Assembly: GCF_000716445.1 (NCBI RefSeq)
Contig: NZ_JNWK01000024.1
Location: 1 to 64,000, forward strand
Direction of reading: 5' to 3'
DNA length: 64,000 bases
From: Streptomyces wedmorensis
GTDB lineage: Bacteria > Actinomycetota > Actinomycetes > Streptomycetales > Streptomycetaceae
In this document: positions 43,731-52,675 of the stretch, piece by piece
Layout of the letters: every line of letters begins with the position of its first letter
How positions within the stretch are numbered: the first letter of the stretch is position 1
Notes under the pieces: model-generated
Databases searched by the model: none
What the model saw: only the letters and a program-made list of their open reading frames with translations
What the model was told of the DNA's origin: nothing
Program-made: the position numbers and the translations under genes

Positions 43731-44533
43731 GCAGCAGCCCTTCGATCCCGCAGGACGCCGAGCTGCTGGCCCGCGGTGAGCTGACCGTGCGCGGCCGGGT
43801 CCGCGAGGCCTCCAACGCCGTGCTGTACTGCTCCGTCGCGTACGGGGGCCGTGAGGCGGCCTGCGTCTACAAGCCGGTCGCGGGGGAGCAGCCGCTGTGG
43901 GACTTCCCCGACGGCACCCTGGCGCAGCGCGAGGTCGCCGCGTACGAGCTCTCCGAGGCCACCGGCTGGGGGCTGATCCCGCCGACGGTGTTGCGCGACG
44001 GGCCGTACGGGGAGGGCATGGTCCAGCTGTGGGTCGAGGCGGACCCCGGGGCGCGGCTGCTGGCCCTCACCGAGGACGACGAGGCCGGCGAGGGCTGGAA
44101 GGCCGTCGGGCCCGCCCAGGTCGACGAGGACCGCACGGCCCTGCTGGTGCACGCGGACACGCCCGAGCTGCGGCGGCTGGCCGTCCTGGACGCCGTCATC
44201 AACAACGGCGACCGGAAGGGCGGGCACCTGCTGCCGGCGCCGGACGGCCGGCTGTACGGCATCGACCACGGGGTCACCTTCCACGTCGACGACAAGCTGC
44301 GGACGCTGCTGTGGGGCTGGGCGGGCGAGGAGCTGCCCGCCGAGGCGGCCGGGGTGCTCGACCGGCTCGCCGGTTCCCTGGCCCCGGGAGCGCCGCTCGC
44401 CGCCCGTCTGGCGGAACTGCTGACCGGCGCCGAGGTGGCGGCGGTACGCGCCCGCGTGGAGGCCCTGCGCACGACCGGGCGGCACCCGGAGCCCTCGGGC
44501 CGGTGGCCGGCGATCCCCTGGCCCCCGGTCTGA
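43727..44533 (+). CDS. SCO1664-family protein (kinase-fold)
   Basis: A 268-residue member of the SCO1664 family (TIGR03843 as I recall), which has a phosphatidylinositol-kinase-like fold. Seen: the nucleotide-site Lys in AACVYKPVAGEQPLWDFPDG, the catalytic-loop Asn/Asp in DAVINNGDRKGGHLL, and the Mg-binding Asp in GIDHGVTFH. It could phosphorylate a small molecule or protein, or be a pseudokinase. ATGA overlap with DUF3090 indicates coupled translation. mshC follows after 150 nt. Direct repeats of GGTATGCAC occur in that gap (about 44572-44594). Confidence 0.9.
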   Translation: MSSSPSIPQDAELLARGELTVRGRVREASNAVLYCSVAYGGREAACVYKPVAGEQPLWDFPDGTLAQREVAAYELSEATGWGLIPPTVLRDGPYGEGMVQLWVEADPGARLLALTEDDEAGEGWKAVGPAQVDEDRTALLVHADTPELRRLAVLDAVINNGDRKGGHLLPAPDGRLYGIDHGVTFHVDDKLRTLLWGWAGEELPAEAAGVLDRLAGSLAPGAPLAARLAELLTGAEVAAVRARVEALRTTGRHPEPSGRWPAIPWPPV

Positions 44534-44683
44534 TCCGGGCCGAAAGGTTTCGGCCAAGGCGCCGAGGCGGGTATGCACCCCTGGGGGGTATGCACGCACG
44601 CCTCCGACCCGCAAGAGCGCCTAATCGGTCAAGATCCCCGATCCGGTTCGTATCCGGAACACCTGTCCGGTTACGCTCGGGTC

Positions 44684-45913
44684 ATGCATGCCTGGCCCGC
44701 TTCTGAGGTCCCCGCCCTTCCCGGCAAGGGCCGCGACCTCCGGATCCACGACACCGCGACCGGCGGACGAGTCACCCTCGCCCCCGGCCCCGTCGCCCGT
44801 ATCTACGTCTGCGGCATCACGCCGTACGACGCGACCCACATGGGTCACGCGGCGACCTACAACGCGTTCGACCTCGTTCAGCGCGTGTGGCTCGACACCA
44901 AGCGGCAGGTGCACTACGTCCAGAACGTGACGGACGTGGACGATCCGCTCCTCGAGCGCGCGATCCGCGACGGCATCGACTGGGTCGGCCTCGCCGAGCG
45001 CGAGACCGCCCTGTTCCGCGAGGACATGACCGCCCTGCGGATGCTGCCCCCGCAGCACTACATCGGCGCCGTCGAGGCCATACCGGGCATCGTCCCGCTC
45101 GTCGAGCGGCTCCGGGACTCGGGCGCGGCCTACGAGCTGGACGGCGACGTCTACTTCTCCGTCGACGCCGACCCGCACTTCGGCAAGGTCTCGAACTACG
45201 ACACCGAGCTGATGCGCCACCTCTCCGCCGAGCGCGGCGGGGACCCGGAGCGCCCCGGCAAGAAGAACCCGCTCGACCCGATGCTCTGGATGGCCGCCCG
45301 CGAGGGCGAGCCGAGCTGGGACGGCGGCAGCCTGGGCCCCGGCCGACCCGGCTGGCACATCGAGTGCGTCGCCATCGCCCTCGACCACCTCGGCATGGGC
45401 TTCGACGTGCAGGGCGGCGGTTCGGACCTGATCTTCCCGCACCACGAGATGGGCGCCTCCCACGCCCAGACCCTCACCGGCGAGTACCCGATGGCCAAGG
45501 CGTACGTCCACGCCGGCATGGTCGCGCTCGACGGCGAGAAGATGTCCAAGTCCCGGGGCAACCTGGTCTTCGTCTCGAAGCTGCGCAAGGACGGCGTCGA
45601 CCCGGCCGCCATCCGGCTCGCGCTCCTCTCCCACCGCTACCGCGACGACTGGGAGTGGACCGACCAGGTGCTCCAGGACGCCGTGGAGCGCCTCGGCCGC
45701 TGGCGCGCCGCCGTGTCCCGCCCCGACGGCACGCCCGCCGACGCGCTGGTCGAGGAGCTCCGCGAGGCGCTCTCCGACGACCTGGACACCCCCACCGCGC
45801 TCGCCGCGGTGGACCGCTGGGCCGCGCTCCAGACGGCCGACGGCGGCGACGACGAATCCGCCCCCGGACTCGTCTCCCGCGCCGTCGACGCGCTCCTGGG
45901 TGTCGCCCTGTAG
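44684..45913 (+). CDS. mshC: mycothiol ligase MshC
   Basis: A 409-residue L-cysteine:1D-myo-inosityl-2-amino-2-deoxy-alpha-D-glucopyranoside ligase, the ATP-dependent step adding Cys to GlcN-Ins in mycothiol synthesis. It is a cysteinyl-tRNA-synthetase paralogue: HIGH-like motif [18 protein letters not shown], zinc Cys in YVCGITP, zinc ligands in [10 protein letters not shown] and FPHHE, and KMSKSRGN. It lacks the C-terminal tRNA-binding domains, as expected for MshC. ATG 44684 has TACGCT (44672-44677) 6 nt upstream and no ribosome site, suggesting a leaderless mRNA. Mycothiol made here supports the dehydrogenase at 28904. Confidence 0.96.
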   Translation: MHAWPASEVPALPGKGRDLRIHDTATGGRVTLAPGPVARIYVCGITPYDATHMGHAATYNAFDLVQRVWLDTKRQVHYVQNVTDVDDPLLERAIRDGIDWVGLAERETALFREDMTALRMLPPQHYIGAVEAIPGIVPLVERLRDSGAAYELDGDVYFSVDADPHFGKVSNYDTELMRHLSAERGGDPERPGKKNPLDPMLWMAAREGEPSWDGGSLGPGRPGWHIECVAIALDHLGMGFDVQGGGSDLIFPHHEMGASHAQTLTGEYPMAKAYVHAGMVALDGEKMSKSRGNLVFVSKLRKDGVDPAAIRLALLSHRYRDDWEWTDQVLQDAVERLGRWRAAVSRPDGTPADALVEELREALSDDLDTPTALAAVDRWAALQTADGGDDESAPGLVSRAVDALLGVAL

Positions 45914-45952
45914 CGGGCGATCCGTACAACTCCCGTTCGAGGCGCCGCTCTT

Positions 45953-45987
45953 GGACTTCTTCAGGAAGTCCGGGGGCGGTTCCTTTT
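45953..45987 (+). terminator. terminator after mshC
   Basis: GGACTTC-TTCAG-GAAGTCC (45953-45971), then GGGGGCGGTTCCTTTTT. 7-bp stem with a T-run ending at 45987. Confidence 0.65.
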
Positions 45988-46027
45988 TGTCCTGTCGCGA
46001 TGCTCGAATCTGCGCTAAATAGGCACC

Positions 46028-49000
46028 ATGCAATCATCAATGCGCATGAGAGCTGCAGTCGTCGGTGCACTCCTCGGGTTCGTCGCCACCCTCACGGGAC
46101 CCGGTGCCACCGCCACGGCCGAGCCGTCCGACATCACCGTCGGCGACGTCACGGGCTTCGCCGCCGACGGCCCCGTCTACCGGCTGACCGCCGGCCAGGC
46201 CGAGGCCCGCGTCTCCTTCGTCACCGCCGACACCTTCCGCATCGAACTCGCCCCCGACGGCAGGTTCACCGACCCCACCGGCACCGACATCACCCTGCCC
46301 CAGGGAGCACCGCCCGCCACCCACTGGCGCGACCTCGGCGACCGGTACGAACTCGGCACCGCCGACGTGACCCTGCGGGCCTACAAGGCTCCGCTCCGCT
46401 TCGCGGCCGTACGCGCCGACGGCACCCCCCTGTGGAGCGAGACCCAGGGGCTGACCTGGAACCAGGACCGCACCGTCCAGACCCTCGCCCGAGGCGCCAC
46501 CGAGCAGTTCTACGGCGCCGGGATGCAGAACGGCCGCGGCAACACCTCCCACCGCGGCAAGACCGTCGAGGTCGGCGTCGACTACAACTGGAACGACGGC
46601 GGCCACCCCAACTCCGTCCCCTTCTACCTCTCCTCCGCCGGCTACGGCGTCTACCGCAACACCTACGCCCCCAACACGTACGCCTTCACCGAGCCCGTCA
46701 CCACCACCGCGAAGGAACGGCGCTTCGACGCCTACTACTTCACCGGCACCGGCCGCGACGCCGCCAAGGACGTCATCGGCCAGTACACCCGGCTCACCGG
46801 CAAGCCCTTCATGCCGCCCGTGTACGGCCTGGAGATCGGCGACGCCGACTGCTACCTCCACAACGCCAACCGCGGCGAGCGCCACACCCTCGACGCCCTG
46901 AAGGTCGCCGACGGCTACGTCGAGCACGACATGCCCAACGGCTGGATGCTCGTCAACGACGGCTACGGCTGCGGCTACGAGAACCTCGCCGAGGCCTCCG
47001 CCGGACTCGGTGAGCGGGGCATGAAGCTGGGCCTGTGGACCGAGGACGGCATCGACCGGCTCGGCGACCAGGTCAAGGCCGGCCAGCGGGTCGCCAAGCT
47101 CGACGTCGCCTGGGTCGGCGAGGGTTACAAGTTCGCCCTCGACGGCTGCAAGGACGCCCACGCCGGCATCGAGGCCAACAGCGACGCCCGGGGCTTCACC
47201 TGGGCCCCCGAGAGCTGGTCGGGCGCCCAGCGCTGCGGCGTCCAGTGGTCCGGTGACCAGGCCGGCAGCTGGGAGTACATCCGCTGGCAGATACCCACCT
47301 ACGCGGGCGCGTCCATGTCCGGCCTCGCCTACACCACCGGTGACGTCGACGGCATCTTCGGCGGCAGCGCCAAGACGTACACCCGCGACCTCCAGTGGAA
47401 GACCTTCCTGCCCGTCACGATGACCATGGACGGCTGGGCCGCCAACGACAAGCAGCCCTTCCGCTACGGCGAGCCGTACACCACGATCAACCGCGCCTCC
47501 CTCAAGCTGCACGAGGCCCTGCTCCCGTACATCTACAGCCACGCCCACCGGGCCACGAAGACCGGCGTCGGCCTGGCCCGGCCGCTCGCCCTGGAGTACC
47601 CGGACGACCCGAAGGCCGCGAGCGACGCCGCGAAGTACGAGTTCCTCAGCGGCGAGGACTTCCTGGTCGCGCCCGTCTACCAGGACGCCGTCGAACGCGA
47701 CGGCATCTACCTGCCCGAGGGCACCTGGATCGACTACTGGAGCGGCCGCGTCCACCAGGGCCCGGTGACCCTCGACGACTACAGCGCACCGCTCGACACC
47801 CTGCCCCTCTTCGTACGGGCCGGGGCGGCCGTGCCGATGTGGCCCGGCGACATCCGCTCGTACACCGACCGCGCCCCCGGCGACCCGCTCGCCTGGGACG
47901 TCTACCCCAAGGGCGTCTCGTCCTTCGAGCTGTACGAGGACGACGGCGTCACCCGCGAGCACCGCTCCGGCAGGTACGCCACCCAGCGCGCCGAGGTCCG
48001 CGCCCCGAACGCGGGCCCCGGCGACGTCTCCGTCAGCGTCGGCCCCAGCACCGGCACGTACACCGGCAAGCCGGCCGCCCGGCCGTACGCCTTCACCGTC
48101 CACACCGGCGACGCCCCCGGCAGCGTCCGGCTCGACGGGCGCAGGCTGACCGGCCTCACCTCCCGCGCCGCCTTCGAGGCCGCCGCCGAGGGCTGGTGGT
48201 ACGACCGCGACGAGCGCGGGGGAGTGGTCCGGGTCAAGACCGCGGCCCTGCCCACCGACCGCGGCTTCCAGCTGCGGCTGACCGACACCAGCGCGGTCGG
48301 CGGCGCCGTACCGGGTGCCTCCGCGGTCCTGGCCGCACCCACCGGCCAGGAGCTCGGGGCCGGCGCGACCGGCACCGTCGCCGTGGACGTCACGGCCGGC
48401 AGCAGGGACGCCACCGACGTACGGGTCTCCCTCGACGTCCCGGCCGGCTGGCAGGTCACCCCGGCCGCGCCGCTCGCCCGCGTCCCGGCCGGGACCACCC
48501 GCCGGGTCCAGGTCGGCGTCATCCCCGCCGCGGACGCGAAGCCCGGCGAGGTCACCCTCACGGCCACCGCCAGGCACCGCGCCGCGGGCACCGACAGCAC
48601 CGCCTCCCAGCGGCTCGCGGTCGGCGTGATGCCCCCGCCGCCCACCGGCGACGCCTGGGCGAGCGACCTCGTCTGGCTGCGCTCCACGAACGGCTGGGGG
48701 CCGCCGGAACGCGACCGCTCCAACGGCGAGTCCGGTGCGGCCGACGGCCGGACCCTCACCCTCGCGGGCAAGGCCTACGCCAAGGGGATCGGCGCCCACG
48801 CCGACTCCGACATCGAGGTCTACCTGGGCGGCCGCTGCACCGCCCTGACGGCCGACGTCGGCATCGACGACGAGATCGACGGCTACGGGGACGTGGCCTT
48901 CTCCGTCGAGGCCGACGGCCGGGTCCTGTGGACCTCGCCCCGGCTGACCGGCGCCTCCGCGACCCTGCCCGTGAACGTCGACGTGACCGGGGCGCGACAC

Positions 49001-49084
49001 CTCCGGCTGCGGATCACGGACACCAACGGATCCAAGAGCGGAGACCACGGGGACTGGGCGGCAGCCCGTCTGAGCTGTGGCTGA
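46028..49084 (+). CDS. secreted GH31 glycosidase with NPCBM domain
   Basis: A 1018-residue exported alpha-glucosidase-like protein. A Sec signal covers residues about 1-31. A GH31 N-terminal beta-domain is followed by the TIM barrel (about 225-560). The candidate nucleophile is Asp359 in KLDVAWVGEG, and the acid/base is Asp410 in QWSGDQAGSW. The usual WxDMNE signature is altered, so substrate preference may differ (galactoside or other alpha-glycosides). After C-terminal beta-domains comes a NEW3-like region (about 760-870: DVPAGWQVTPAAPL) and a C-terminal NPCBM carbohydrate-binding domain (about 880-1018: AYAKGIGAHADSDIEVYLGG). Start ATG 46028 is probable; ATG 46046 also leaves a signal. It degrades extracellular glycans. 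Confidence 0.9.
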   Translation: MQSSMRMRAAVVGALLGFVATLTGPGATATAEPSDITVGDVTGFAADGPVYRLTAGQAEARVSFVTADTFRIELAPDGRFTDPTGTDITLPQGAPPATHWRDLGDRYELGTADVTLRAYKAPLRFAAVRADGTPLWSETQGLTWNQDRTVQTLARGATEQFYGAGMQNGRGNTSHRGKTVEVGVDYNWNDGGHPNSVPFYLSSAGYGVYRNTYAPNTYAFTEPVTTTAKERRFDAYYFTGTGRDAAKDVIGQYTRLTGKPFMPPVYGLEIGDADCYLHNANRGERHTLDALKVADGYVEHDMPNGWMLVNDGYGCGYENLAEASAGLGERGMKLGLWTEDGIDRLGDQVKAGQRVAKLDVAWVGEGYKFALDGCKDAHAGIEANSDARGFTWAPESWSGAQRCGVQWSGDQAGSWEYIRWQIPTYAGASMSGLAYTTGDVDGIFGGSAKTYTRDLQWKTFLPVTMTMDGWAANDKQPFRYGEPYTTINRASLKLHEALLPYIYSHAHRATKTGVGLARPLALEYPDDPKAASDAAKYEFLSGEDFLVAPVYQDAVERDGIYLPEGTWIDYWSGRVHQGPVTLDDYSAPLDTLPLFVRAGAAVPMWPGDIRSYTDRAPGDPLAWDVYPKGVSSFELYEDDGVTREHRSGRYATQRAEVRAPNAGPGDVSVSVGPSTGTYTGKPAARPYAFTVHTGDAPGSVRLDGRRLTGLTSRAAFEAAAEGWWYDRDERGGVVRVKTAALPTDRGFQLRLTDTSAVGGAVPGASAVLAAPTGQELGAGATGTVAVDVTAGSRDATDVRVSLDVPAGWQVTPAAPLARVPAGTTRRVQVGVIPAADAKPGEVTLTATARHRAAGTDSTASQRLAVGVMPPPPTGDAWASDLVWLRSTNGWGPPERDRSNGESGAADGRTLTLAGKAYAKGIGAHADSDIEVYLGGRCTALTADVGIDDEIDGYGDVAFSVEADGRVLWTSPRLTGASATLPVNVDVTGARHLRLRITDTNGSKSGDHGDWAAARLSCG

Positions 49085-49186
49085 TCTAGGCCTCGCATCC
49101 GCGAGAATCAGCCAAGTCCCCTGAGGCGAAAGCGTGTTGTGATGGGCTGCGAGTGCCAATAGACCGTTTGTACGAAAGGGCACTCA

Positions 49187-50161
49187 GTGCAGCATCCCCT
49201 CGCACGCAGAGGATTCCTGGGAGCCGCCGTCGCCCTCGGCGCGGCGGCTCTCACCGGCCCCCTCGCCGCGGGCACGGCGCAGGCGGCCGCACTCGGCGGA
49301 CGGTGGCCGACCGAGCTACCGCTCCCGCAGGGCTTCCAGCCGGAGGGCATCGCCATCGGCCACAGCCCGTACGCCTACTTCGGCTCGCTCGGCAACGGCG
49401 CCGTCCACCGCGCCTCGCTGGCGACCGGCGAAGGCCGGATCGTCCACCAGGGCCTCGGCGACGGGCACAGCACCGTCGGGCTCAAGATCGACCGGGCCGA
49501 GCGGCGGCTCTTCCTCTCCGGCGGCTGGAGCCGGGAGATCCGTGTGGTCGACGCCCGCTCCGGCGCGCTCCTCCGAAACTTCACCGGCCTCGGCGCCGAC
49601 ACCACCATGGTCAACGACGTCGTCCTCACCCCGGGCGCCGCCTGGTTCACCGACTCCTTCCAGCCCCAGCTGTACCGGCTGGACGTCGACCGCACGGGCG
49701 AACCCGGCGACGCGGTGACGACCGTCCCGCTCGGCGGCGACTGGGCGCAGGGTGGCGACTTCACCGCCAACGGCATCGAGCGCACCCCCGACGGCCGGGC
49801 CCTGCTCGTGGTCAACGTCTTCAAGGACGGCGGCACGCTCCTGCGCGTCGACCCGCGCACGGGCACCGCCCGCACGGTCGACCTCGGCGGTCTGAAGATC
49901 CCGCACGGCGACGGTCTGCTGCTCCTCGGCCGCGACCTGTACGTCGTCCAGCAGGCGATCAACCAGATCGACGTGGTCCGGCTCGACGCGACCGGATCGC
50001 GCGGCACCGCCATCGCCCGGATCACCGACCCGGAGCGGTTCCGCGTCCCGACCACCGCGGCGGCCTGGGGCGACCGGGTCTACCTGCCCAACGCCCGGTT
50101 CGGCCTGGACCCCGACCCGACCACCGCCGCGTACGACGTGGTGTCCGTGCCGCGGGTCTGA
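49187..50161 (+). CDS. Tat-exported NHL/SMP-30-like beta-propeller protein
   Basis: A 324-residue exported protein. The N-terminus LARRGFLGAAVALGAAALTG is a twin-arginine signal. The mature part has repeated blades of an NHL/SMP-30 type propeller (GFQPEGIAIGHSPYAYFGS, DRAERRLFLSGGWSREIRVVD, ERTPDGRALLVVN). Homologues are often labelled superoxide dismutase, but no metal-superoxide motif is present, so that name is unsafe. Start is GTG 49187 with GAAAGGG upstream. It follows the GH31 gene by 100 nt in the same direction and may act on extracellular sugars or lactones with it (inference). Confidence 0.8.
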   Translation: MQHPLARRGFLGAAVALGAAALTGPLAAGTAQAAALGGRWPTELPLPQGFQPEGIAIGHSPYAYFGSLGNGAVHRASLATGEGRIVHQGLGDGHSTVGLKIDRAERRLFLSGGWSREIRVVDARSGALLRNFTGLGADTTMVNDVVLTPGAAWFTDSFQPQLYRLDVDRTGEPGDAVTTVPLGGDWAQGGDFTANGIERTPDGRALLVVNVFKDGGTLLRVDPRTGTARTVDLGGLKIPHGDGLLLLGRDLYVVQQAINQIDVVRLDATGSRGTAIARITDPERFRVPTTAAAWGDRVYLPNARFGLDPDPTTAAYDVVSVPRV

Positions 50162-50190
50162 TCCCCGGCCCGGCGCGCCCGAAGCCGGAA

Positions 50191-50233
50191 AGCCGTACGG
50201 GAGGGGCGGCCGCGCCACCCCTCCCGTACGGCT
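50191..50233. terminator. bidirectional terminator between propeller and PAC2 genes
   Basis: AGCCGTACGGGAGGGG (50191-50206) pairs exactly with CCCCTCCCGTACGGCT (50218-50233), 11-nt loop; the right arm reaches the first base of the converging gene's stop codon. Confidence 0.85.
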
Positions 50234-51372
50234 CACTCCTCGGCGTCGCCGCCCGCGTTCCCGGCGGGCGGCCCGGGCTCGGTGCCCGGGTCCCCGTCCG
50301 ACGGCCCGGGCTCGCCGCCCGGCCCCTCAGCCGCTTCGGCGCCCCGCTCCTCGGCAGGTCCGCCGGCCGCCTCCGCGTCCGGTGCGGGCCCGGGATCCGG
50401 CTGCTCCGCGCCCGGGACCGCCTCCGGCCCCGGCTGCTCGGGCTTCGGCGGCCGGGTCCGGCCGCTGCCGGACTCCCGCAGGAACGGGGAGTCCCCGCCG
50501 TCCGTCGCCAGGCCGGGGCCCGGCCCGGTGCCGGGCTCGCGGCGCCGCAGGTACCGCTCGAACTCGCGGGCGATCGCCTCGCCCGAGGCCTCCGGCAGCT
50601 CCGCCGTGTCCCGTGCCTCCTCCAGGGTCTGCACGTACTCGGCGACCTCGCTGTCCTCGGCGGCCAGCTGGTCCACGCCCACCTGCCAGGCCCGCGCGTC
50701 CTCGGGCAGCTCGCCCAGCGGGATGCGCAGACCGATCAGGTCCTCGAGACGGTTGAGGAGCGCCAGGGTCGCCTTCGGGTTCGGCGGCTGCGACACGTAG
50801 TGCGGCACCGCGGCCCACAGGCTCACCGCCGGCACGCCGGCGTGCGTGCACGCCTCCTGGAGGATGCCGACGATGCCCGTCGGGCCCTCGTACCGGGTCT
50901 CCTCCAGGTCCATCGTGCGCGCCAGGTCCGGGTCGGAGGTCACGCCGCTGACCGGGACCGGCCGGGTGTGCGGGGTGTCACCGAGCAGGGCGCCCAGGAT
51001 CACCACCATCTCCACGCCCAGCTCGTGCGCGAAGGCGAGGATCTCGTTGCAGAAGGAGCGCCAGCGCATCGACGGCTCGATCCCGCGGACCAGCACCAGG
51101 TCACGGGGTTTCTCGCCGCCGACCCGGACCACGGAGAGCCGGGTCGTCGGCCAGGTGATCTTCCGGACGCCGTTGTCCAGGAAGACCGTGGGCCGGTTCA
51201 CCTGGAAGTCGTAGTAGTCCTCGGCGTCGAGCGCCGCGAAGACCTCGCCCTTCCATTCCCGGTCCAGATGGGCGACCGCGGTGGAGGCGGCGTCGCCGGC
51301 GTCGTTCCAGCCTTCGAACGCGGCCACCATGACCGGGTCGATCAGCTCGGGTACCCCCTCGAGCTCGATCAC
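50233..51372 (-). CDS. PAC2-family protein
   Basis: A 379-residue PAC2-domain protein; the family includes proteasome assembly chaperones and is standard in actinomycetes. The PAC2 core is residues 1-260 (MVAAFEGWNDAGDAAS, VLGALLGDTPHTRPV-like, SLWAAVPHYVSQPPNP). The C-terminal 110 residues are disordered Pro/Gly/Glu/Ala sequence. The GTG at 51372 has AAGGAGG 6 nt upstream. It lies between mshC-region genes and the glycerol operon in the order I recall for S. coelicolor. A proteasome-related role is plausible but unproven. Confidence 0.9.
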   Translation of the reverse strand: MIELEGVPELIDPVMVAAFEGWNDAGDAASTAVAHLDREWKGEVFAALDAEDYYDFQVNRPTVFLDNGVRKITWPTTRLSVVRVGGEKPRDLVLVRGIEPSMRWRSFCNEILAFAHELGVEMVVILGALLGDTPHTRPVPVSGVTSDPDLARTMDLEETRYEGPTGIVGILQEACTHAGVPAVSLWAAVPHYVSQPPNPKATLALLNRLEDLIGLRIPLGELPEDARAWQVGVDQLAAEDSEVAEYVQTLEEARDTAELPEASGEAIAREFERYLRRREPGTGPGPGLATDGGDSPFLRESGSGRTRPPKPEQPGPEAVPGAEQPDPGPAPDAEAAGGPAEERGAEAAEGPGGEPGPSDGDPGTEPGPPAGNAGGDAEE

Positions 51373-51513
51373 CCAGCGCCTCCTTTTCGAAGTTCCTGTC
51401 GTACGGACCAACCTTACGGCTTTCCGGTGGCCCGTCCGCAGCCCCCGGACATCCCCGAAAACCCGTGCGGCCTTGATCGACTACCCAGGAACTCCCCTCC
51501 GCACACGGCGGTC

Positions 51514-52575
51514 TCACTCCTCCCAGAGCGAGCTGGGCGCCTCCCTCCGCACGACGGGCGCGATCTCCTCCGCGAAGCGCTGGAGCGTCTCCGTCTGCTC
51601 GGCCGTCGACTGGCCGAACGTGTCGACGGTCACGGACTGCAGGTCGTGCCCGTAGTGCTCGTGGTAACCGAGGATCTTGTCGATGATCTGCTGCGGCGAT
51701 CCGATCAGCTGGGGGCCGTCGGCGATCGCGTCCTCGATCGTGCGGAACGGCGTGTTGTACCCGGCCCTGCCCTCCAGGTGCGGCCTGAAGCTCTGTCTGA
51801 TCTTCGCCTCGTACAGGTCCTTGTAGCGGGCGACCGCCCGCTCGGCGGTGTCGGCGATGAGCAGGCCCCCGGAACCGGCCGCCACGCGCGCGTGGGCCGG
51901 GTCGTGGCCGTGCTCCTCGAACTTCTCGCGGTAGTGGGCGATGAGCCTCGCGTACGCCTCGCGCGGCTGGATCGCGTTTGCGGTGAAGAGCGGGTCGCCG
52001 TGCTTCGCGGCGAGCTCGGGGGAGTTGAGGCTGGTGGCCGAGCCGTGCCAGATCCGGGGCGGGCCGGCGTACGGGCGGGGCACCGTGGTGACGTTCTTCA
52101 GCGGGGGCCGGAACTCGCCCTCCCAGTCGACTCCCTCCTCCGTCCAGAGACGGCGGAGGAGCTCGTACTTCTCCTTCTGGAGGTCCCACTGCCGCTCCTC
52201 GTCCAGGCCGAAGAGGTCGAAGTGCCCGGCTTCCGCGCCCTTGCCGACGACGAGCTCGAGGCGGCCCCGGGACAGCTGGTCGAGCGTGGCGTAGTCCTCG
52301 GCGACCCGGACGGGGTCCAGGATCGCGACCACGGTGACGCCGGTGAGCAGCCTGATCCGGTCGGTGCGCGCGGCGAGCGCGGCGAGCAGGACGGTCGGGG
52401 CCGAGGAGAGGAACGGGCCCGCGTGCCGCTCCCCGACCGCGTACGCGTCGAAGCCGAGGCGCTCGGCGGTCTCGCCGAGCGAGACGACCTGCTCCAACCG
52501 GTCGGCGGCGCTGAGCAGTTCACCGGTCAGGGGGTGCGGGGAGTGGTGGACGATCGAGAGCACCTGAAACTTCAT
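51514..52575 (-). CDS. LLM-class flavin-dependent oxidoreductase
   Basis: A 353-residue luciferase-like monooxygenase of the alkanal-monooxygenase alpha branch. It has MKFQVLSIVHHSPHPLTGELL, FDAYAVGERHAGPFLSSAPTV (conserved acidic/His), VVAILDPVRVAEDYATLDQL, and GRLELVVGKGAE. FMN is the usual cofactor, with reduced flavin supplied by a partner. It lies just after glpD (one terminator apart), in the position that in S. coelicolor follows gylB, but no functional link to glycerol is evident. ATG 52575 is chosen because the frame starts with the family N-terminus. Confidence 0.88.
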   Translation of the reverse strand: MKFQVLSIVHHSPHPLTGELLSAADRLEQVVSLGETAERLGFDAYAVGERHAGPFLSSAPTVLLAALAARTDRIRLLTGVTVVAILDPVRVAEDYATLDQLSRGRLELVVGKGAEAGHFDLFGLDEERQWDLQKEKYELLRRLWTEEGVDWEGEFRPPLKNVTTVPRPYAGPPRIWHGSATSLNSPELAAKHGDPLFTANAIQPREAYARLIAHYREKFEEHGHDPAHARVAAGSGGLLIADTAERAVARYKDLYEAKIRQSFRPHLEGRAGYNTPFRTIEDAIADGPQLIGSPQQIIDKILGYHEHYGHDLQSVTVDTFGQSTAEQTETLQRFAEEIAPVVRREAPSSLWEE

Positions 52576-52630
52576 GACCCCACTCTGCGCGCCGAGTGTT
52601 GCGGCCGTGTGGACGGCTTGTGGCATGCCG

Positions 52631-52663
52631 CAGGGGCGGCTCCTCGAAGAGGAACCGCCCCTG
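52631..52663 (-). terminator. terminator of the glycerol operon
   Basis: 15-bp stem 52631-52645 / 52649-52663 with loop GAA and one mismatch, just after the glpD stop on the minus strand. Confidence 0.75.
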
Positions 52664-52675
52664 GGGACAAGCGGG

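Noticed and set aside
49187..50161. Superoxide dismutase, a label often used for homologues
   Set aside because: No metal-superoxide motif is seen. The sequence shows a Tat signal and repeated propeller blades.
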